Shown here one piece after another: positions 34,935-43,900 of a stretch of DNA of 64,000 bases (positions are counted from its first letter, which is position 1; the number at the start of each line of letters is the position of its first letter). The notes under the pieces are model-generated. The model did no database searches and was not told the DNA's origin. It was given only the letters and a program-made list of their open reading frames with translations. This DNA is from Roseovarius sp. (GTDB taxonomy: Bacteria; Pseudomonadota; Alphaproteobacteria; Rhodobacterales; Rhodobacteraceae), in the NCBI RefSeq assembly GCF_030373445.1, contig NZ_JAUCYU010000001.1:310001-374000 (forward strand), read 5' to 3'. A program made the position numbers and the translations under genes.

Positions 34935-37799
34935 ATGTCGTTATTTCTGATTGTCGCACTGCCATTCCTGGGCGCGCTTCTGCCCGGGCTGATGATCCGC
35001 GCCGGGCGTCAGGCATGCGGCATGGTCACCTTCCTCGTGACGCTGACCGCCTTCCTCGGGTTGATGACCCATTTGCCCGCCGTGATGGCGGGCGAGACGG
35101 TGACGGCCCGGCTCGACTGGATGCCTTCGCTCGGGCTCAACTTCAACCTGTTCGTCGACGGGCTCGGCCTGTTCTTCGCGTCGCTGATCCTTGGCATTGG
35201 CCTGCTTATCATCACATATGCTCGCTTCTACCTCTCGCGCGAAGACAACATGGGAGAGTTCTACACCTACCTCCTGCTCTTCCAGGGCGCGATGGTGGGG
35301 ATCGTCCTGTGTGACAACATCCTGATGTTGCTCATCTTCTGGGAACTGACCTCGCTCTCCTCCTTTCTGCTGATCGGCTACTGGAAACACCTCCCCGAAG
35401 GGCGGCAGGGCGCGCGCATGGCGCTGGCGGTCACCGGCGCAGGCGGGCTGGCGATGATCGGGGGCATGATGCTGCTGGGCAATATCGCCGGCAGCTACGA
35501 CCTGACCGTGATCCTCCAGCACCGCGACGAGATCCAGGCCTCGCCCTACTACATGCCCGCGCTGATCCTGATCCTGCTGGGCTGTTTCACCAAGTCGGCC
35601 CAGTTCCCCTTCCACTTCTGGCTGCCGCACGCCATGGCGGCGCCCACACCGGTCTCGGCCTACCTGCACTCGGCCACCATGGTGAAGGCCGGCATCTTCC
35701 TGATGGCCCGCCTCTGGCCGGTGCTCTCGGGCACGGATGCGTGGTTCATCCTCGTCACCGGGGCGGGGCTGGTGACCATGGTGATCGGCGCCATCGTGGC
35801 GCTCTTCAAGAACGACCTGAAAGCCTTGCTGGCCTTCTCGACCGTCTCCCATCTCGGGCTCATCACCATGCTGCTGGGCACCGGCACGCCCTTCGGCGCG
35901 ATGGCGGCGGTGTTCCACATCCTCAACCACGCCACCTTCAAGGCGGCGCTCTTCATGTCCGCCGGCATCATCGACCACGAGGCGGGCACCCGCGACATCA
36001 CTCTCTTGGGCGGGCTGCGCCGGCTGATGCCGGTCACCTTCGTGATCGCCACCATCGCCTCGCTCTCGATGGCGGGCATCCCCTTCCTCAACGGCTTCCT
36101 GTCGAAGGAAATGATGCTCGAGGAAACCACCCACACCACCCTTTTCGGCAACCCGATGCTGGTGCCGGTGCTGGCGACCATCGGCGCGCTCTTCTCGGCG
36201 GCCTATTCCTTCCGCTACATCGTGCACACCTTCCTCGGGCCGGAACGCGACGACTACCCGGGCCACCCGCACGACCCGGGCGTCGGCATGTGGGGGCCGC
36301 CCGCCCTGCTGGTGATCCTCGTCATCGCCATCGGCATCGCCCCCTTCCTCGCCGAACCGCTGGTCAAGACCGTCACCGCCGCCGTCCTCGGCGGCACGGC
36401 CGAGCTGCCCGATGCCCACCTGAAAATCTGGCACGGCGTCACCCCGGCGCTGTGGATGTCGGTCATCGCCGTCGCGGGCGGCATCATCCTTCTGCTGATG
36501 TTCAAGCCGCTCTCCCGCGCGTGGGCTGCCGCCGGGCCGCCCTTCGCCAAGGCGATCTTTGACGCGATCATCGCCATGCTGGTCGCCATCGCCCAGGCCG
36601 TCACCGGCCGCCTGCACGACGGCTCGCTCACCCGCTACGCGGCGATCTTCACCGTCACCGTCTTCGCCGTCACCGCCCACGCGTGGTTCTCGGGCGGGGT
36701 CGGCCTGCCCAGCCGCGACGCGCTGCCGATCGAGCCGGTGCCGATGACCGCGTGGATCCTGCTTGTCACCGCCACCGCCGTGCTGCTGCGCTACCACCGC
36801 AACCGCTTCCTCGCGCTGATCCTGATGGGCGTGGTGGGCCTCGTCGTCTCGATGGCCTTCGCCTATCTCAGCGCACCCGACCTCGCCCTCACCCAGCTGT
36901 CGGTCGAGGTGGTCACCATCATCCTGCTCCTGCTGGCGCTCAACTTCCTGCCCCGCTACACGCCGGTCGAAAGCACCGCCGGGCGGCGCCTGCGCGACGG
37001 GGTGATCTCGATCGGCGCCGGCGTCGGCGCGGCGGCGCTGATCTACACCATGATGCTGCGCGACTTCGTCGAGCCGTCGATCTCCGCCTACCACCTCGAG
37101 AATTCCTACAAGGGCGGCGGCGGCACCAACGTGGTCAACGTGATCCTCGTCGACTTCCGCGGCTTCGACACGTTCGGCGAGATCATCGTGCTCGGCATCG
37201 CCGCGCTGATCATCTACGCCATCACCGAGGCGCTGCTATCGGGGCCGGTGCGCGCGCGCCTGCTCAACCGCCCGACCGAGGACGTGGCCGGCGACGCGCA
37301 CCCGATGATGATGGTCGTCGTCACCCGCGTGATGATGCCCGTTGTGCTGATGGTCGGCGTCTACATCTTCCTGCGCGGCCACAACGAACCGGGCGGCGGC
37401 TTCATCGCGGGCCTCGTCGTGGCCATCGGCGTGGTGATGCAGTACATGGCGTCTGGCTATTCCTGGGCCTCCGCCCGCCAGCGCTACCCGTTCCACGGCA
37501 TCATCGGCACAGGCGTGCTGGTGGCGGGGCTGACCGGCATCGGCGCCTGGTTCTTCGGGGCCGAGTTCCTGACCTCCTCCTTTGGCTATTTCCGCATCCC
37601 GCCCTTCGAGGAATTCGAACTGGCCACCGCCATGGGCTTCGACCTCGGCGTGTTCCTCTGCGTGGTGGGCGCGGTGATGCTGTCGCTGGAAAGCTTCTCG
37701 CGCCTCGCCCGCCGCAGCGATACCGAGGTCAACGAATACGCCATGGATATCGACCCGTCGCGCGACGACGCACCGCAACCCACCGGAAAGGAGGGCTGA
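34935..37799 (+). CDS. mrpA: Mrp Na+/H+ antiporter subunit A with fused MnhB domain
   Basis: The protein has 954 residues. ATG 34935 follows GACAGGTGAAG. The N-terminal part is the proton-pumping domain related to NuoL (LLIFWELTSLSSFLLIGYW, QFPFHFWLPHAMAAPTPVSAYL split across helices). The middle holds the MbhE-like part, and the last ~150 residues are an MnhB domain (RVMMPVVLMVGVYIFLRGH, NEPGGGFIAGLVVAIGVV). The fusion explains why no separate mrpB gene is present. The complex exchanges cytoplasmic Na+ for protons and supports pH and salt tolerance, which fits a marine host. Confidence 0.95.
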   Translation: MSLFLIVALPFLGALLPGLMIRAGRQACGMVTFLVTLTAFLGLMTHLPAVMAGETVTARLDWMPSLGLNFNLFVDGLGLFFASLILGIGLLIITYARFYLSREDNMGEFYTYLLLFQGAMVGIVLCDNILMLLIFWELTSLSSFLLIGYWKHLPEGRQGARMALAVTGAGGLAMIGGMMLLGNIAGSYDLTVILQHRDEIQASPYYMPALILILLGCFTKSAQFPFHFWLPHAMAAPTPVSAYLHSATMVKAGIFLMARLWPVLSGTDAWFILVTGAGLVTMVIGAIVALFKNDLKALLAFSTVSHLGLITMLLGTGTPFGAMAAVFHILNHATFKAALFMSAGIIDHEAGTRDITLLGGLRRLMPVTFVIATIASLSMAGIPFLNGFLSKEMMLEETTHTTLFGNPMLVPVLATIGALFSAAYSFRYIVHTFLGPERDDYPGHPHDPGVGMWGPPALLVILVIAIGIAPFLAEPLVKTVTAAVLGGTAELPDAHLKIWHGVTPALWMSVIAVAGGIILLLMFKPLSRAWAAAGPPFAKAIFDAIIAMLVAIAQAVTGRLHDGSLTRYAAIFTVTVFAVTAHAWFSGGVGLPSRDALPIEPVPMTAWILLVTATAVLLRYHRNRFLALILMGVVGLVVSMAFAYLSAPDLALTQLSVEVVTIILLLLALNFLPRYTPVESTAGRRLRDGVISIGAGVGAAALIYTMMLRDFVEPSISAYHLENSYKGGGGTNVVNVILVDFRGFDTFGEIIVLGIAALIIYAITEALLSGPVRARLLNRPTEDVAGDAHPMMMVVVTRVMMPVVLMVGVYIFLRGHNEPGGGFIAGLVVAIGVVMQYMASGYSWASARQRYPFHGIIGTGVLVAGLTGIGAWFFGAEFLTSSFGYFRIPPFEEFELATAMGFDLGVFLCVVGAVMLSLESFSRLARRSDTEVNEYAMDIDPSRDDAPQPTGKEG

Positions 37800-37800
37800 G

Positions 37801-38151
37801 ATGGAGCTTCTGCTTGCAAGCGCCGTCGGCGTTCTCACCGCAGCGGGGGTCTACCTCGTCCTGCGCCAGCGCACCTTCCCGGTGATCGTGGGCACCGCCT
37901 TCCTGTCCTACGCGGTGAACGTCTTCCTCTTCGCCTCCGGGCGCCTCGCGGTCCAGCAGCCGCCCGTCCTGAACGACGCGGCCGCCGCCTATACCGACCC
38001 GCTGCCACAGGCGCTGGTGCTGACGGCGATCGTCATCTCCTTCGGGATGACGGCGGTCGTGGTGATGGTGGCGCTCGGCGCCTATCTCAGCTCCGAGGAC
38101 GACCATATCGACGACCGGCCCGAAACCGGTGACGAGGGGGCGCAATCATGA
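37801..38151 (+). CDS. mrpC: Mrp antiporter subunit C (NuoK-like)
   Basis: The protein has 116 residues with three membrane helices and a VGTAFLSYAVNVFLF segment typical of MnhC/NuoK. It starts one base after the mrpA stop and overlaps mrpD by the ATGA arrangement. It forms part of the membrane core of the antiporter. Confidence 0.93.
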   Translation: MELLLASAVGVLTAAGVYLVLRQRTFPVIVGTAFLSYAVNVFLFASGRLAVQQPPVLNDAAAAYTDPLPQALVLTAIVISFGMTAVVVMVALGAYLSSEDDHIDDRPETGDEGAQS

Positions 38152-39800
38152 GCCACTGGATCATCCTGCCCATCGTCCTGCCCGCCATGATGGCGGCCTT
38201 CATCGTGCTCGTCGTCCGTCACCACGTGGTGTTGCAGCGGGTCTTCTCGCTGGCCGGCACCGTGGCACTGCTGGCCATCGCCGCCGGTCTCGTCATTGCC
38301 ACGTGGGACGGCTCGATCATCCTCTACCAACTCGGCAACTGGGCCGCGCCCTTCGGCATCGTGCTGGTGGCCGACCGACTGTCGACGCTGTTCGTCTTCC
38401 TCACGTCCCTGCTGGCGATCTTCGTCCAACTCTACGCCATCGGCTCGAAATGGGACACGCGCGGCCGGCATTTCTACGCGCTTTTCCAGTTCCAGCTCAT
38501 GGGCATCATCGGCGCCTTCCTGACGGGCGATGCCTTCAACCTCTTCGTCTTCTTCGAGGTGTTGCTCATCGCCTCCTACGGGCTGATGATCCATTCCGGC
38601 GGGCCCGAACGCTTCCGCGTCGGCGTGCAGTACGTGGTGTTCAACCTGCTCGGCTCGACCCTCTTCCTCTTCGCCCTCGGCACGATCTACGCCGAGACCG
38701 GCACGCTCAACATGGCCGACCTCGCCCAGCGCATCGCCGCCGCCCCGGCCGAGCACACCTCCGGCATCCGCGCTGCCTCGGTCATGCTGCTGATGGTCTT
38801 CGCGGTGAAGGCCGCGATCCTGCCGCTGCATTTCTGGCTGCCCTCGGCCTATGCCTGCGCGCCCGCCCCGGTGGCCGCGCTCTTCGCGATCATGACCAAG
38901 GTCGGCGCCTATGCCATTATCCGCTTCTACACGCTGATCTTCCCGCCCGACCTCGAAGCCACCCAGGGGCTCTTCGACACCTGGCTCCTGCCTGCCGCAT
39001 TGCTGACCCTGATCCTCGGGATGCTGGGCGTGCTCGGCGCGCGCCGGCTCGACAGGCTGGTGGCCTTCGCGGTGATCGGCTCGATGGGGATGCTGATGGC
39101 AGCGGTCTCGGTATTCACGCCCCAGGGGATCGCCGCAGCGCTCTTCTACGCCATCCATTCCACGCTGGCGACGGCGGCGCTCTTCCTGCTGGTCGACGTG
39201 GTCCGCGACCGGCGCGAGCGCAACCTGCTGACCTTCGACCTCGCCCCGCCCATCGCCGGCGGCGCACTCGTGGCCGGGATGTTCTTCGCCGCGGCCATCG
39301 CCATGGCGGGCCTGCCGCCGCTCTCGGGCTTCATCGGCAAGCTGCTCATCCTCGACGCCGCCATGGCCGACGCGCGCATGGCCTGGGTCTGGGCCATCAT
39401 CCTCGGCATGAGCCTGATCGCCGTCATCGGCTTCGCCCGCGCCGGAAGCACGATCTTCTGGCGCGCCCATGCCTCGGAAGCGGCCTATGACGAAGGCCCC
39501 CCGCCCGAGGACGAGGCCGCGCTGGCCCCCCTGCCCGCCCTGCCGATGGTGGCCATCGGCGGGATCCTCGCAACGCTCGTGGCCATCACGGTCTTCGCCG
39601 GGCCCCTGCAACGCCACCTCGCGGCCACCGCCGACCAGCTCTTCGCGCCGGAGCCCTACATCTCGACTGTGCTCGGCACGCCCGGCAAGGAGATCACCTA
39701 CAAGGGCCACGCCGACGAAGATCACGACAAGGACAGCACGGCCCGCGACTCCCACGGCCCCGAGAACCCGGAGACGCCGCTAGAAGAGGAGGCGCACTGA
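38148..39800 (+). CDS. mrpD: Mrp antiporter subunit D (NuoN/M-like)
   Basis: The protein has 550 residues with about 14 membrane helices, the pumping-site Glu in FVFFEVLLIASYGLM and Lys in FAVKAAILPLHFWLP. The C-terminal tail (about 60 residues) is charged and His/Asp-rich. It lies in the middle of the mrp operon, two bases before mrpE. Confidence 0.95.
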   Translation: MSHWIILPIVLPAMMAAFIVLVVRHHVVLQRVFSLAGTVALLAIAAGLVIATWDGSIILYQLGNWAAPFGIVLVADRLSTLFVFLTSLLAIFVQLYAIGSKWDTRGRHFYALFQFQLMGIIGAFLTGDAFNLFVFFEVLLIASYGLMIHSGGPERFRVGVQYVVFNLLGSTLFLFALGTIYAETGTLNMADLAQRIAAAPAEHTSGIRAASVMLLMVFAVKAAILPLHFWLPSAYACAPAPVAALFAIMTKVGAYAIIRFYTLIFPPDLEATQGLFDTWLLPAALLTLILGMLGVLGARRLDRLVAFAVIGSMGMLMAAVSVFTPQGIAAALFYAIHSTLATAALFLLVDVVRDRRERNLLTFDLAPPIAGGALVAGMFFAAAIAMAGLPPLSGFIGKLLILDAAMADARMAWVWAIILGMSLIAVIGFARAGSTIFWRAHASEAAYDEGPPPEDEAALAPLPALPMVAIGGILATLVAITVFAGPLQRHLAATADQLFAPEPYISTVLGTPGKEITYKGHADEDHDKDSTARDSHGPENPETPLEEEAH

Positions 39801-39801
39801 C

Positions 39802-40305
39802 ATGGCCAGCCGCCTGACCCGACGCATCTTCCCGCACCCGCTCCTCACGCTGCTGCTCACCCTCGTCTGGTGCATGCTCATCAACACGCCCAGCACCGGC
39901 GCTGTGGCATTCGGCCTGATCCTCGGCATCCTGATCCCGATCCTGACGGCCGCCTACTGGCCCCAGCGCCCGCTCATGCGGCGGCCGTACCGGATGGTTT
40001 CCTACATCCTCATCGTCGTCTGGGACATCGTGCTCGCCAACGTGCAGGTCGCCCTGATCGTCCTCTTCAAGAGCAACGCCCGGATGAAGCCCAACTGGGT
40101 CTGCATCCCGCTCGATCTGCGCACGCCCGAGGCCATCGCCATCCTCGCCGGCACCATCACCCTGACCCCCGGCACCGTCTCGGCCGACCTTTCCGACGAA
40201 GGGCATTCCCTGTTGGTCCACGCGCTCGACGCGCCCGACCCGGACGCCGTGCGCGACGACATCAAGCACCGCTACGAACGCCGCCTGAAGGAGATTTTCG
40301 AATGA
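39802..40305 (+). CDS. mrpE: Mrp antiporter subunit E
   Basis: The protein has 167 residues with N-terminal membrane helices (LLTLLLTLVWCMLINTP) and a soluble C-terminal half. The segment LTPGTVSADL is characteristic of MnhE. Its stop overlaps the mrpF start by 4 bases. Confidence 0.93.
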   Translation: MASRLTRRIFPHPLLTLLLTLVWCMLINTPSTGAVAFGLILGILIPILTAAYWPQRPLMRRPYRMVSYILIVVWDIVLANVQVALIVLFKSNARMKPNWVCIPLDLRTPEAIAILAGTITLTPGTVSADLSDEGHSLLVHALDAPDPDAVRDDIKHRYERRLKEIFE

Positions 40306-40571
40306 TCATCTACGCCCTCTACTTCGCCTTCGCCGCGGTCGGCCTGTCGCAGGTCCTCGCCCTCTGGCGCCTGCTGATCGGCCCGGGCTCGGGCGACCGC
40401 GTGCTGGCGCTCGACACCATCTCCGTCAACGCTGTCGCGCTTATCGTGCTCTACGGCATCCTCACCCAGACACAGGTCTATTTCGAAGCCGCCCTGCTCA
40501 TTGCCATGCTGGGTTTCGTGTCGACCGTGGCCTATGCCCGCTTCATCCTGCGCCGGGACGTGATCGAATGA
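40302..40571 (+). CDS. mrpF: Mrp antiporter subunit F
   Basis: The protein has 89 residues with three membrane helices and the MnhF segment GPGSGDRVLALDTI. It begins at ATG 40302, overlapping mrpE, and its end overlaps mrpG. The open frame upstream lies inside mrpE and is not used. Confidence 0.93.
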   Translation: MIIYALYFAFAAVGLSQVLALWRLLIGPGSGDRVLALDTISVNAVALIVLYGILTQTQVYFEAALLIAMLGFVSTVAYARFILRRDVIE

Positions 40572-40936
40572 TGGAAGCCGCCGAAATCCTCGTCAGCGCG
40601 CTGATCGTGATCGGCGCTCTCTTCATCCTCGTGGGCTCCTACGGCCTGCTCAAGCTCGACAGCCCCATGTCCCGCCTGCATGCCCCGACCAAGTCCGGCA
40701 CGCTGGGCGTCGGCAGCACGCTCGCGGCCTCGATGGTCTATGCCTTCGTCTGGGGCGTGGGCTCGGTGCACGAGCTCTTGATCATGGCCTTCCTGTTCGT
40801 GACGGCCCCGGTCTCGGCCATGTTCATCGCCAAGGTCGCCATTCACCGCCGCCGCGTCGCCGTCGAGCCGCCCTCGCCGCCCGAAGACAGCACATGGGCC
40901 ACGAAAGCCGCCCCGGTGGCCGAGGAAAACGCCTGA
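40568..40936 (+). CDS. mrpG: Mrp antiporter subunit G
   Basis: The protein has 122 residues with three helices and the MnhG motif SPMSRLHAPTKSGTLGV. It is the last gene of the operon, in the order A(B)-C-D-E-F-G. The convergent hutC stop lies only 10 bases away, leaving almost no room for a separate terminator. Confidence 0.93.
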   Translation: MMEAAEILVSALIVIGALFILVGSYGLLKLDSPMSRLHAPTKSGTLGVGSTLAASMVYAFVWGVGSVHELLIMAFLFVTAPVSAMFIAKVAIHRRRVAVEPPSPPEDSTWATKAAPVAEENA

Positions 40937-40946
40937 CTCCCCGGCT

Positions 40947-41648
40947 TCAGATGCTGGTCTGCATCCTGTAGCCGGGCCGGAAATACTGCCGCACCGAGGT
41001 GATCGAGCGGTCGTTGTCCCACGTCACCCGGTCGATCACGAAGATCGCCGCACCCGCCTCGCAGCGCAGCATACCGGCCACCTCCTCGCTCGCGTTCCCG
41101 GCGAAAAAAGCGATATCGCCCTCGGTATAGGGCGCATGGGTCAACAGCCATTCGTTCGCGCTCGTCTCTGCGAACCCCTGCTCCGCAGCTCCGGGCACGG
41201 TCGTCAGGTTGACCCAGCGATCCTCGAACACGAACGGCGCGCCATCCGCCGTCTGTACCGATTTCACCCGGACGAATTGGTCGTTCTCCCGCGCCTTCAA
41301 CTGCCGCAACAGCGCCTCGGGCGGCGTGCCGCGCCGATAGAACAGCCGCTCGTAGCCATAACTCTGCCCCAGGTCCTCGATCTCCTTCCGGATCATCGGG
41401 ATGCTCAGCGTCGCCTTCCGCACCGGGTGCAGCGCCACCCGTGTCCCCGCCTTGCGCCGCCGTTCCAGCAACCCGGCCTCAGACAGGTTCCTCAACGCCC
41501 GGTTCACCGTCGCCCGGGCACAGCCGAATTCCTCGGCCAGGTCCTGCTCGTTCGGGATCATCTCGCCCGGCGCCCAGATCCGCGCATGGATGCGGCGGCG
41601 CACTTCCTCCTGCACCGCCTGCCAGTTCTTGAATTCACCCGCCGTCAC
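40947..41648 (-). CDS. hutC: HutC-type GntR regulator of histidine utilisation
   Basis: The protein has 233 residues. It starts at GTG 41648, overlapping the hutF stop in the GTGA arrangement. The winged helix (LAEEFGCARATVNRALRNL) is of the GntR type and the C-terminal UTRA domain (YGYERLFYRRGTPP) is of the HutC subfamily. HutC represses hut genes and is released by urocanate or formiminoglutamate in known systems. Its placement in the same transcript as hutF implies autoregulation through the palindrome upstream of hutF. Confidence 0.92.
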   Translation of the reverse strand: MTAGEFKNWQAVQEEVRRRIHARIWAPGEMIPNEQDLAEEFGCARATVNRALRNLSEAGLLERRRKAGTRVALHPVRKATLSIPMIRKEIEDLGQSYGYERLFYRRGTPPEALLRQLKARENDQFVRVKSVQTADGAPFVFEDRWVNLTTVPGAAEQGFAETSANEWLLTHAPYTEGDIAFFAGNASEEVAGMLRCEAGAAIFVIDRVTWDNDRSITSVRQYFRPGYRMQTSI

Positions 41649-43006
41649 AGCGCCGCGCTCAGCTTGGCCATCGTCGCGGCGTACCGGTCGCGGATCTCGG
41701 CGTGCTTCACGTGCCGCCCGCCTTCGACCACGGGCCGCCCGGCCACCCACACGCCCGACACCATCCGGTCATCGCCCGCGAAGATATAGGCGTCGAGCAC
41801 GGCATCCCCCTCGCGCCCCTGCAGGTCCACCGCCCGGCCATCCAGCGCCAGCAGATCGCCCCAGTTGCCCTCGGCAATCCCGCCAACACCCCGGCCCGCC
41901 GCCTGAGCACCGCCCGAGACCATCGCCTCGAACATCCGCCGCCCCGTCGACTGGCCAGCCGAGGCCAGCGCCGCCCGCGACCGGTCCCGCAGCCGCTGGG
42001 AATATTCCAGCGTCCGAAGCTCTTCGGTCAGCGAGATCCGGATGTTGCTGTCCGACCCGATGGCGATCCGGCCGCCCGCATCGAACCACCGCACCCCGTC
42101 GAAGATCCCGTCGCCAAGGCTGCTTTCGGTGATCGGGCACAACCCCGCCACGGCCCCGGTCGCGGCCAGCCCCTCGGTCTCGTGCGGCTCCATCTGCGTG
42201 CAGTGGATCATGCACCAGCGCTCGTCCACCTGTCCCGTTTCAAGCACCCACTCCACGGGCCGCTTGCCCCAGGCCGCTTCGACCTCCTCGACCTCGGCCA
42301 TCTGCTCGGCCAGGTGCATGTGCACAGGCCCCTCGGCCAAGGCCGCCGTCGCCGCAAGATCATCCTTGCCCACCGCCCGCAAGCTGTGCGGCGCCACGCC
42401 CAGCACGGTATCGCCGGGCAGACCGGCCAACGCCTGCCCCGCCCCCTCGTGCAGCCGCGCAAACCGCTCCGCGTCATTCCCGAACCGGATCTGCCCCGGC
42501 CCCAGCTCACGCTGGTCACAGCCGCCATACTGGTAATGCACCGGCAACAGCGTCAGCCCGATACCCGTCTCCGCCGCCGCCGCCGCGATCCTCGCGCTGG
42601 TCTCGGCAAGATTGTCGTAAGGCACCCCGCCCGGCTGGTGATGCAGGTAATGGAACTCCACGTTCGTGGCATACCCGGCTTCCAGCATCTCCATCTGCAC
42701 GAAGGCCGCGATCGCCTCGATATGCTCGGGAGTCAGCTGGTCCAGGAACCGGAACATCAACTGCCGCCACGTCCAGAAACTGTCGCTCCCGCTCGGCCCC
42801 CGTCGCTCGGTCATGCCGGCCATGGCCCGCTGGAAGGCGTGGCTGTGCGCGTTCACCGGCGCCGGCAGCAATATCTCCACCCGCTCGCCGCTCTCCGGCT
42901 GGCCCGCCCGGACGCTGGCGATACGCCCCGCCCCGTCAAGCTCCACCGCCACGTCCCGTTGCCAGCCTTCGGCCGTCAGCGCCTGTTTCGACCAGATTGT
43001 CGGCAT
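41645..43006 (-). CDS. hutF: N-formimidoyl-L-glutamate deiminase
   Basis: The protein has 453 residues. It converts N-formimino-glutamate to N-formylglutamate and ammonia in the five-step histidine pathway. It is an amidohydrolase with the Zn site NAHSHAFQRAM, the substrate segment SDSFWTWRQLMFRFLD, a second His site in GPVHMHLAEQ and the Asp in IAIGSDSNIRISL. The ATG follows the palindromic operator. The rest of the hut pathway (H, U, I, G) is not in this window, so it may lie elsewhere. Confidence 0.94.
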   Translation of the reverse strand: MPTIWSKQALTAEGWQRDVAVELDGAGRIASVRAGQPESGERVEILLPAPVNAHSHAFQRAMAGMTERRGPSGSDSFWTWRQLMFRFLDQLTPEHIEAIAAFVQMEMLEAGYATNVEFHYLHHQPGGVPYDNLAETSARIAAAAAETGIGLTLLPVHYQYGGCDQRELGPGQIRFGNDAERFARLHEGAGQALAGLPGDTVLGVAPHSLRAVGKDDLAATAALAEGPVHMHLAEQMAEVEEVEAAWGKRPVEWVLETGQVDERWCMIHCTQMEPHETEGLAATGAVAGLCPITESSLGDGIFDGVRWFDAGGRIAIGSDSNIRISLTEELRTLEYSQRLRDRSRAALASAGQSTGRRMFEAMVSGGAQAAGRGVGGIAEGNWGDLLALDGRAVDLQGREGDAVLDAYIFAGDDRMVSGVWVAGRPVVEGGRHVKHAEIRDRYAATMAKLSAAL

Positions 43007-43025
43007 ATCGTCGGGTCCCTTCTGA

Positions 43026-43045
43026 TAATATGTGCAGACATATTA
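43026..43045. promoter_or_regulatory. HutC-type operator upstream of hutF
   Basis: TAATATGTGCAGACATATTA has perfect 8-base arms around GCAG, a GntR-type TGT-N4-ACA core. It lies 20-39 bases upstream of the hutF start in the 74-base gap before the SRAP gene. Recognition by HutC is inferred. Confidence 0.7.
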
Positions 43046-43080
43046 CCAGACAGGGCACCGTTGACAAGGGCCCGCGCCAC

Positions 43081-43761
43081 TCACCCCGCCGGGTCTTCCT
43101 TCACGCCCTCGCCCTGCTGCACGATCCGCATCTTCCCGGCCGGATAGGGCCGCATCAGTTCCGCCGCCGCCTCCGGCGTGCCGGTCAGCCATGTCTCGTA
43201 ATCCCCGGGCTCAAGGATCACCGGCATCCGGTCCGGATGCACCGGTTTCACCAGCTCGTTCGGCGTCGAGGTCACCATCGTATGCGTCTCGATATCCACC
43301 AGCTCGCCCCGATACTCGCCCCGAAACCCCCGCCACATCCCGGCAAAGGCAAAGGGCGGGCGCGCGTCGGGGTCCTCGCTCGCCATTCCGAACCAGTAGT
43401 ATGTCGCCGGGTTGCGCCCCTTCGCCTCGCAAAAGGACGTGGCCGGGATCAGGCAGCGCCGCGCCTCGAAACTCGCCCGCCAGAAGCCGGAATGCCGCAC
43501 CTTGTCGTCGCGCGCGTTGTTCACCGCCTTGGGCATGATCGGCTTGCCCGTCTTCTTCGACACTTGCGGCATCAGGAACCCCCAGTGCATCGACACCAGC
43601 TCGCGCTGGCCGCCCTCGCCAATCCGCACCACGGGCGCGCTGTACCGCGGAAAGATCGCCGGTAGCGGCGCGAAGTTGCCCAGCCCGTCGAACCCGGCGG
43701 CGACGTCGAACAATTGGCGCATCGCCTGTTGCGTGGTCATGTTGGAATGCAGGTTGCACAT
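43081..43761 (-). CDS. SRAP-domain protein (YedK/HMCES family, abasic-site DNA crosslinker)
   Basis: The protein has 226 residues if it starts at ATG 43761, which places the catalytic Cys at position 2 (MCNLHSN) as the family requires. A longer frame upstream would bury this Cys and is rejected. NNARDDKV, the Glu of SFCEAKG and the His of IETHTMVTSTPN are conserved features. The family protects abasic sites in single-stranded DNA by a thiazolidine crosslink. I found no LexA-type GTTC-N7-GTTC site upstream. Upstream lies a 139-base gap shared with the divergent LysR gene. Confidence 0.93.
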   Translation of the reverse strand: MCNLHSNMTTQQAMRQLFDVAAGFDGLGNFAPLPAIFPRYSAPVVRIGEGGQRELVSMHWGFLMPQVSKKTGKPIMPKAVNNARDDKVRHSGFWRASFEARRCLIPATSFCEAKGRNPATYYWFGMASEDPDARPPFAFAGMWRGFRGEYRGELVDIETHTMVTSTPNELVKPVHPDRMPVILEPGDYETWLTGTPEAAAELMRPYPAGKMRIVQQGEGVKEDPAG

Positions 43762-43900
43762 GGGCCGGATGCTAGCACCGGCACCCGCGCGGGCAAGCCC
43801 CGATGACGCCAACCCGCGACAGGCGTGACCGGTAAGAATTTTTGAACTTACCCGCCGCCTCCGCTAATCATTACGGCGCACGACCAAGGGGGGAAACGCG

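Noticed and set aside
43762..43900. SOS control of the SRAP gene by an alphaproteobacterial LexA box
   Set aside because: Only a single GAAC was seen; no GTTC-N7-GTTC on either strand.
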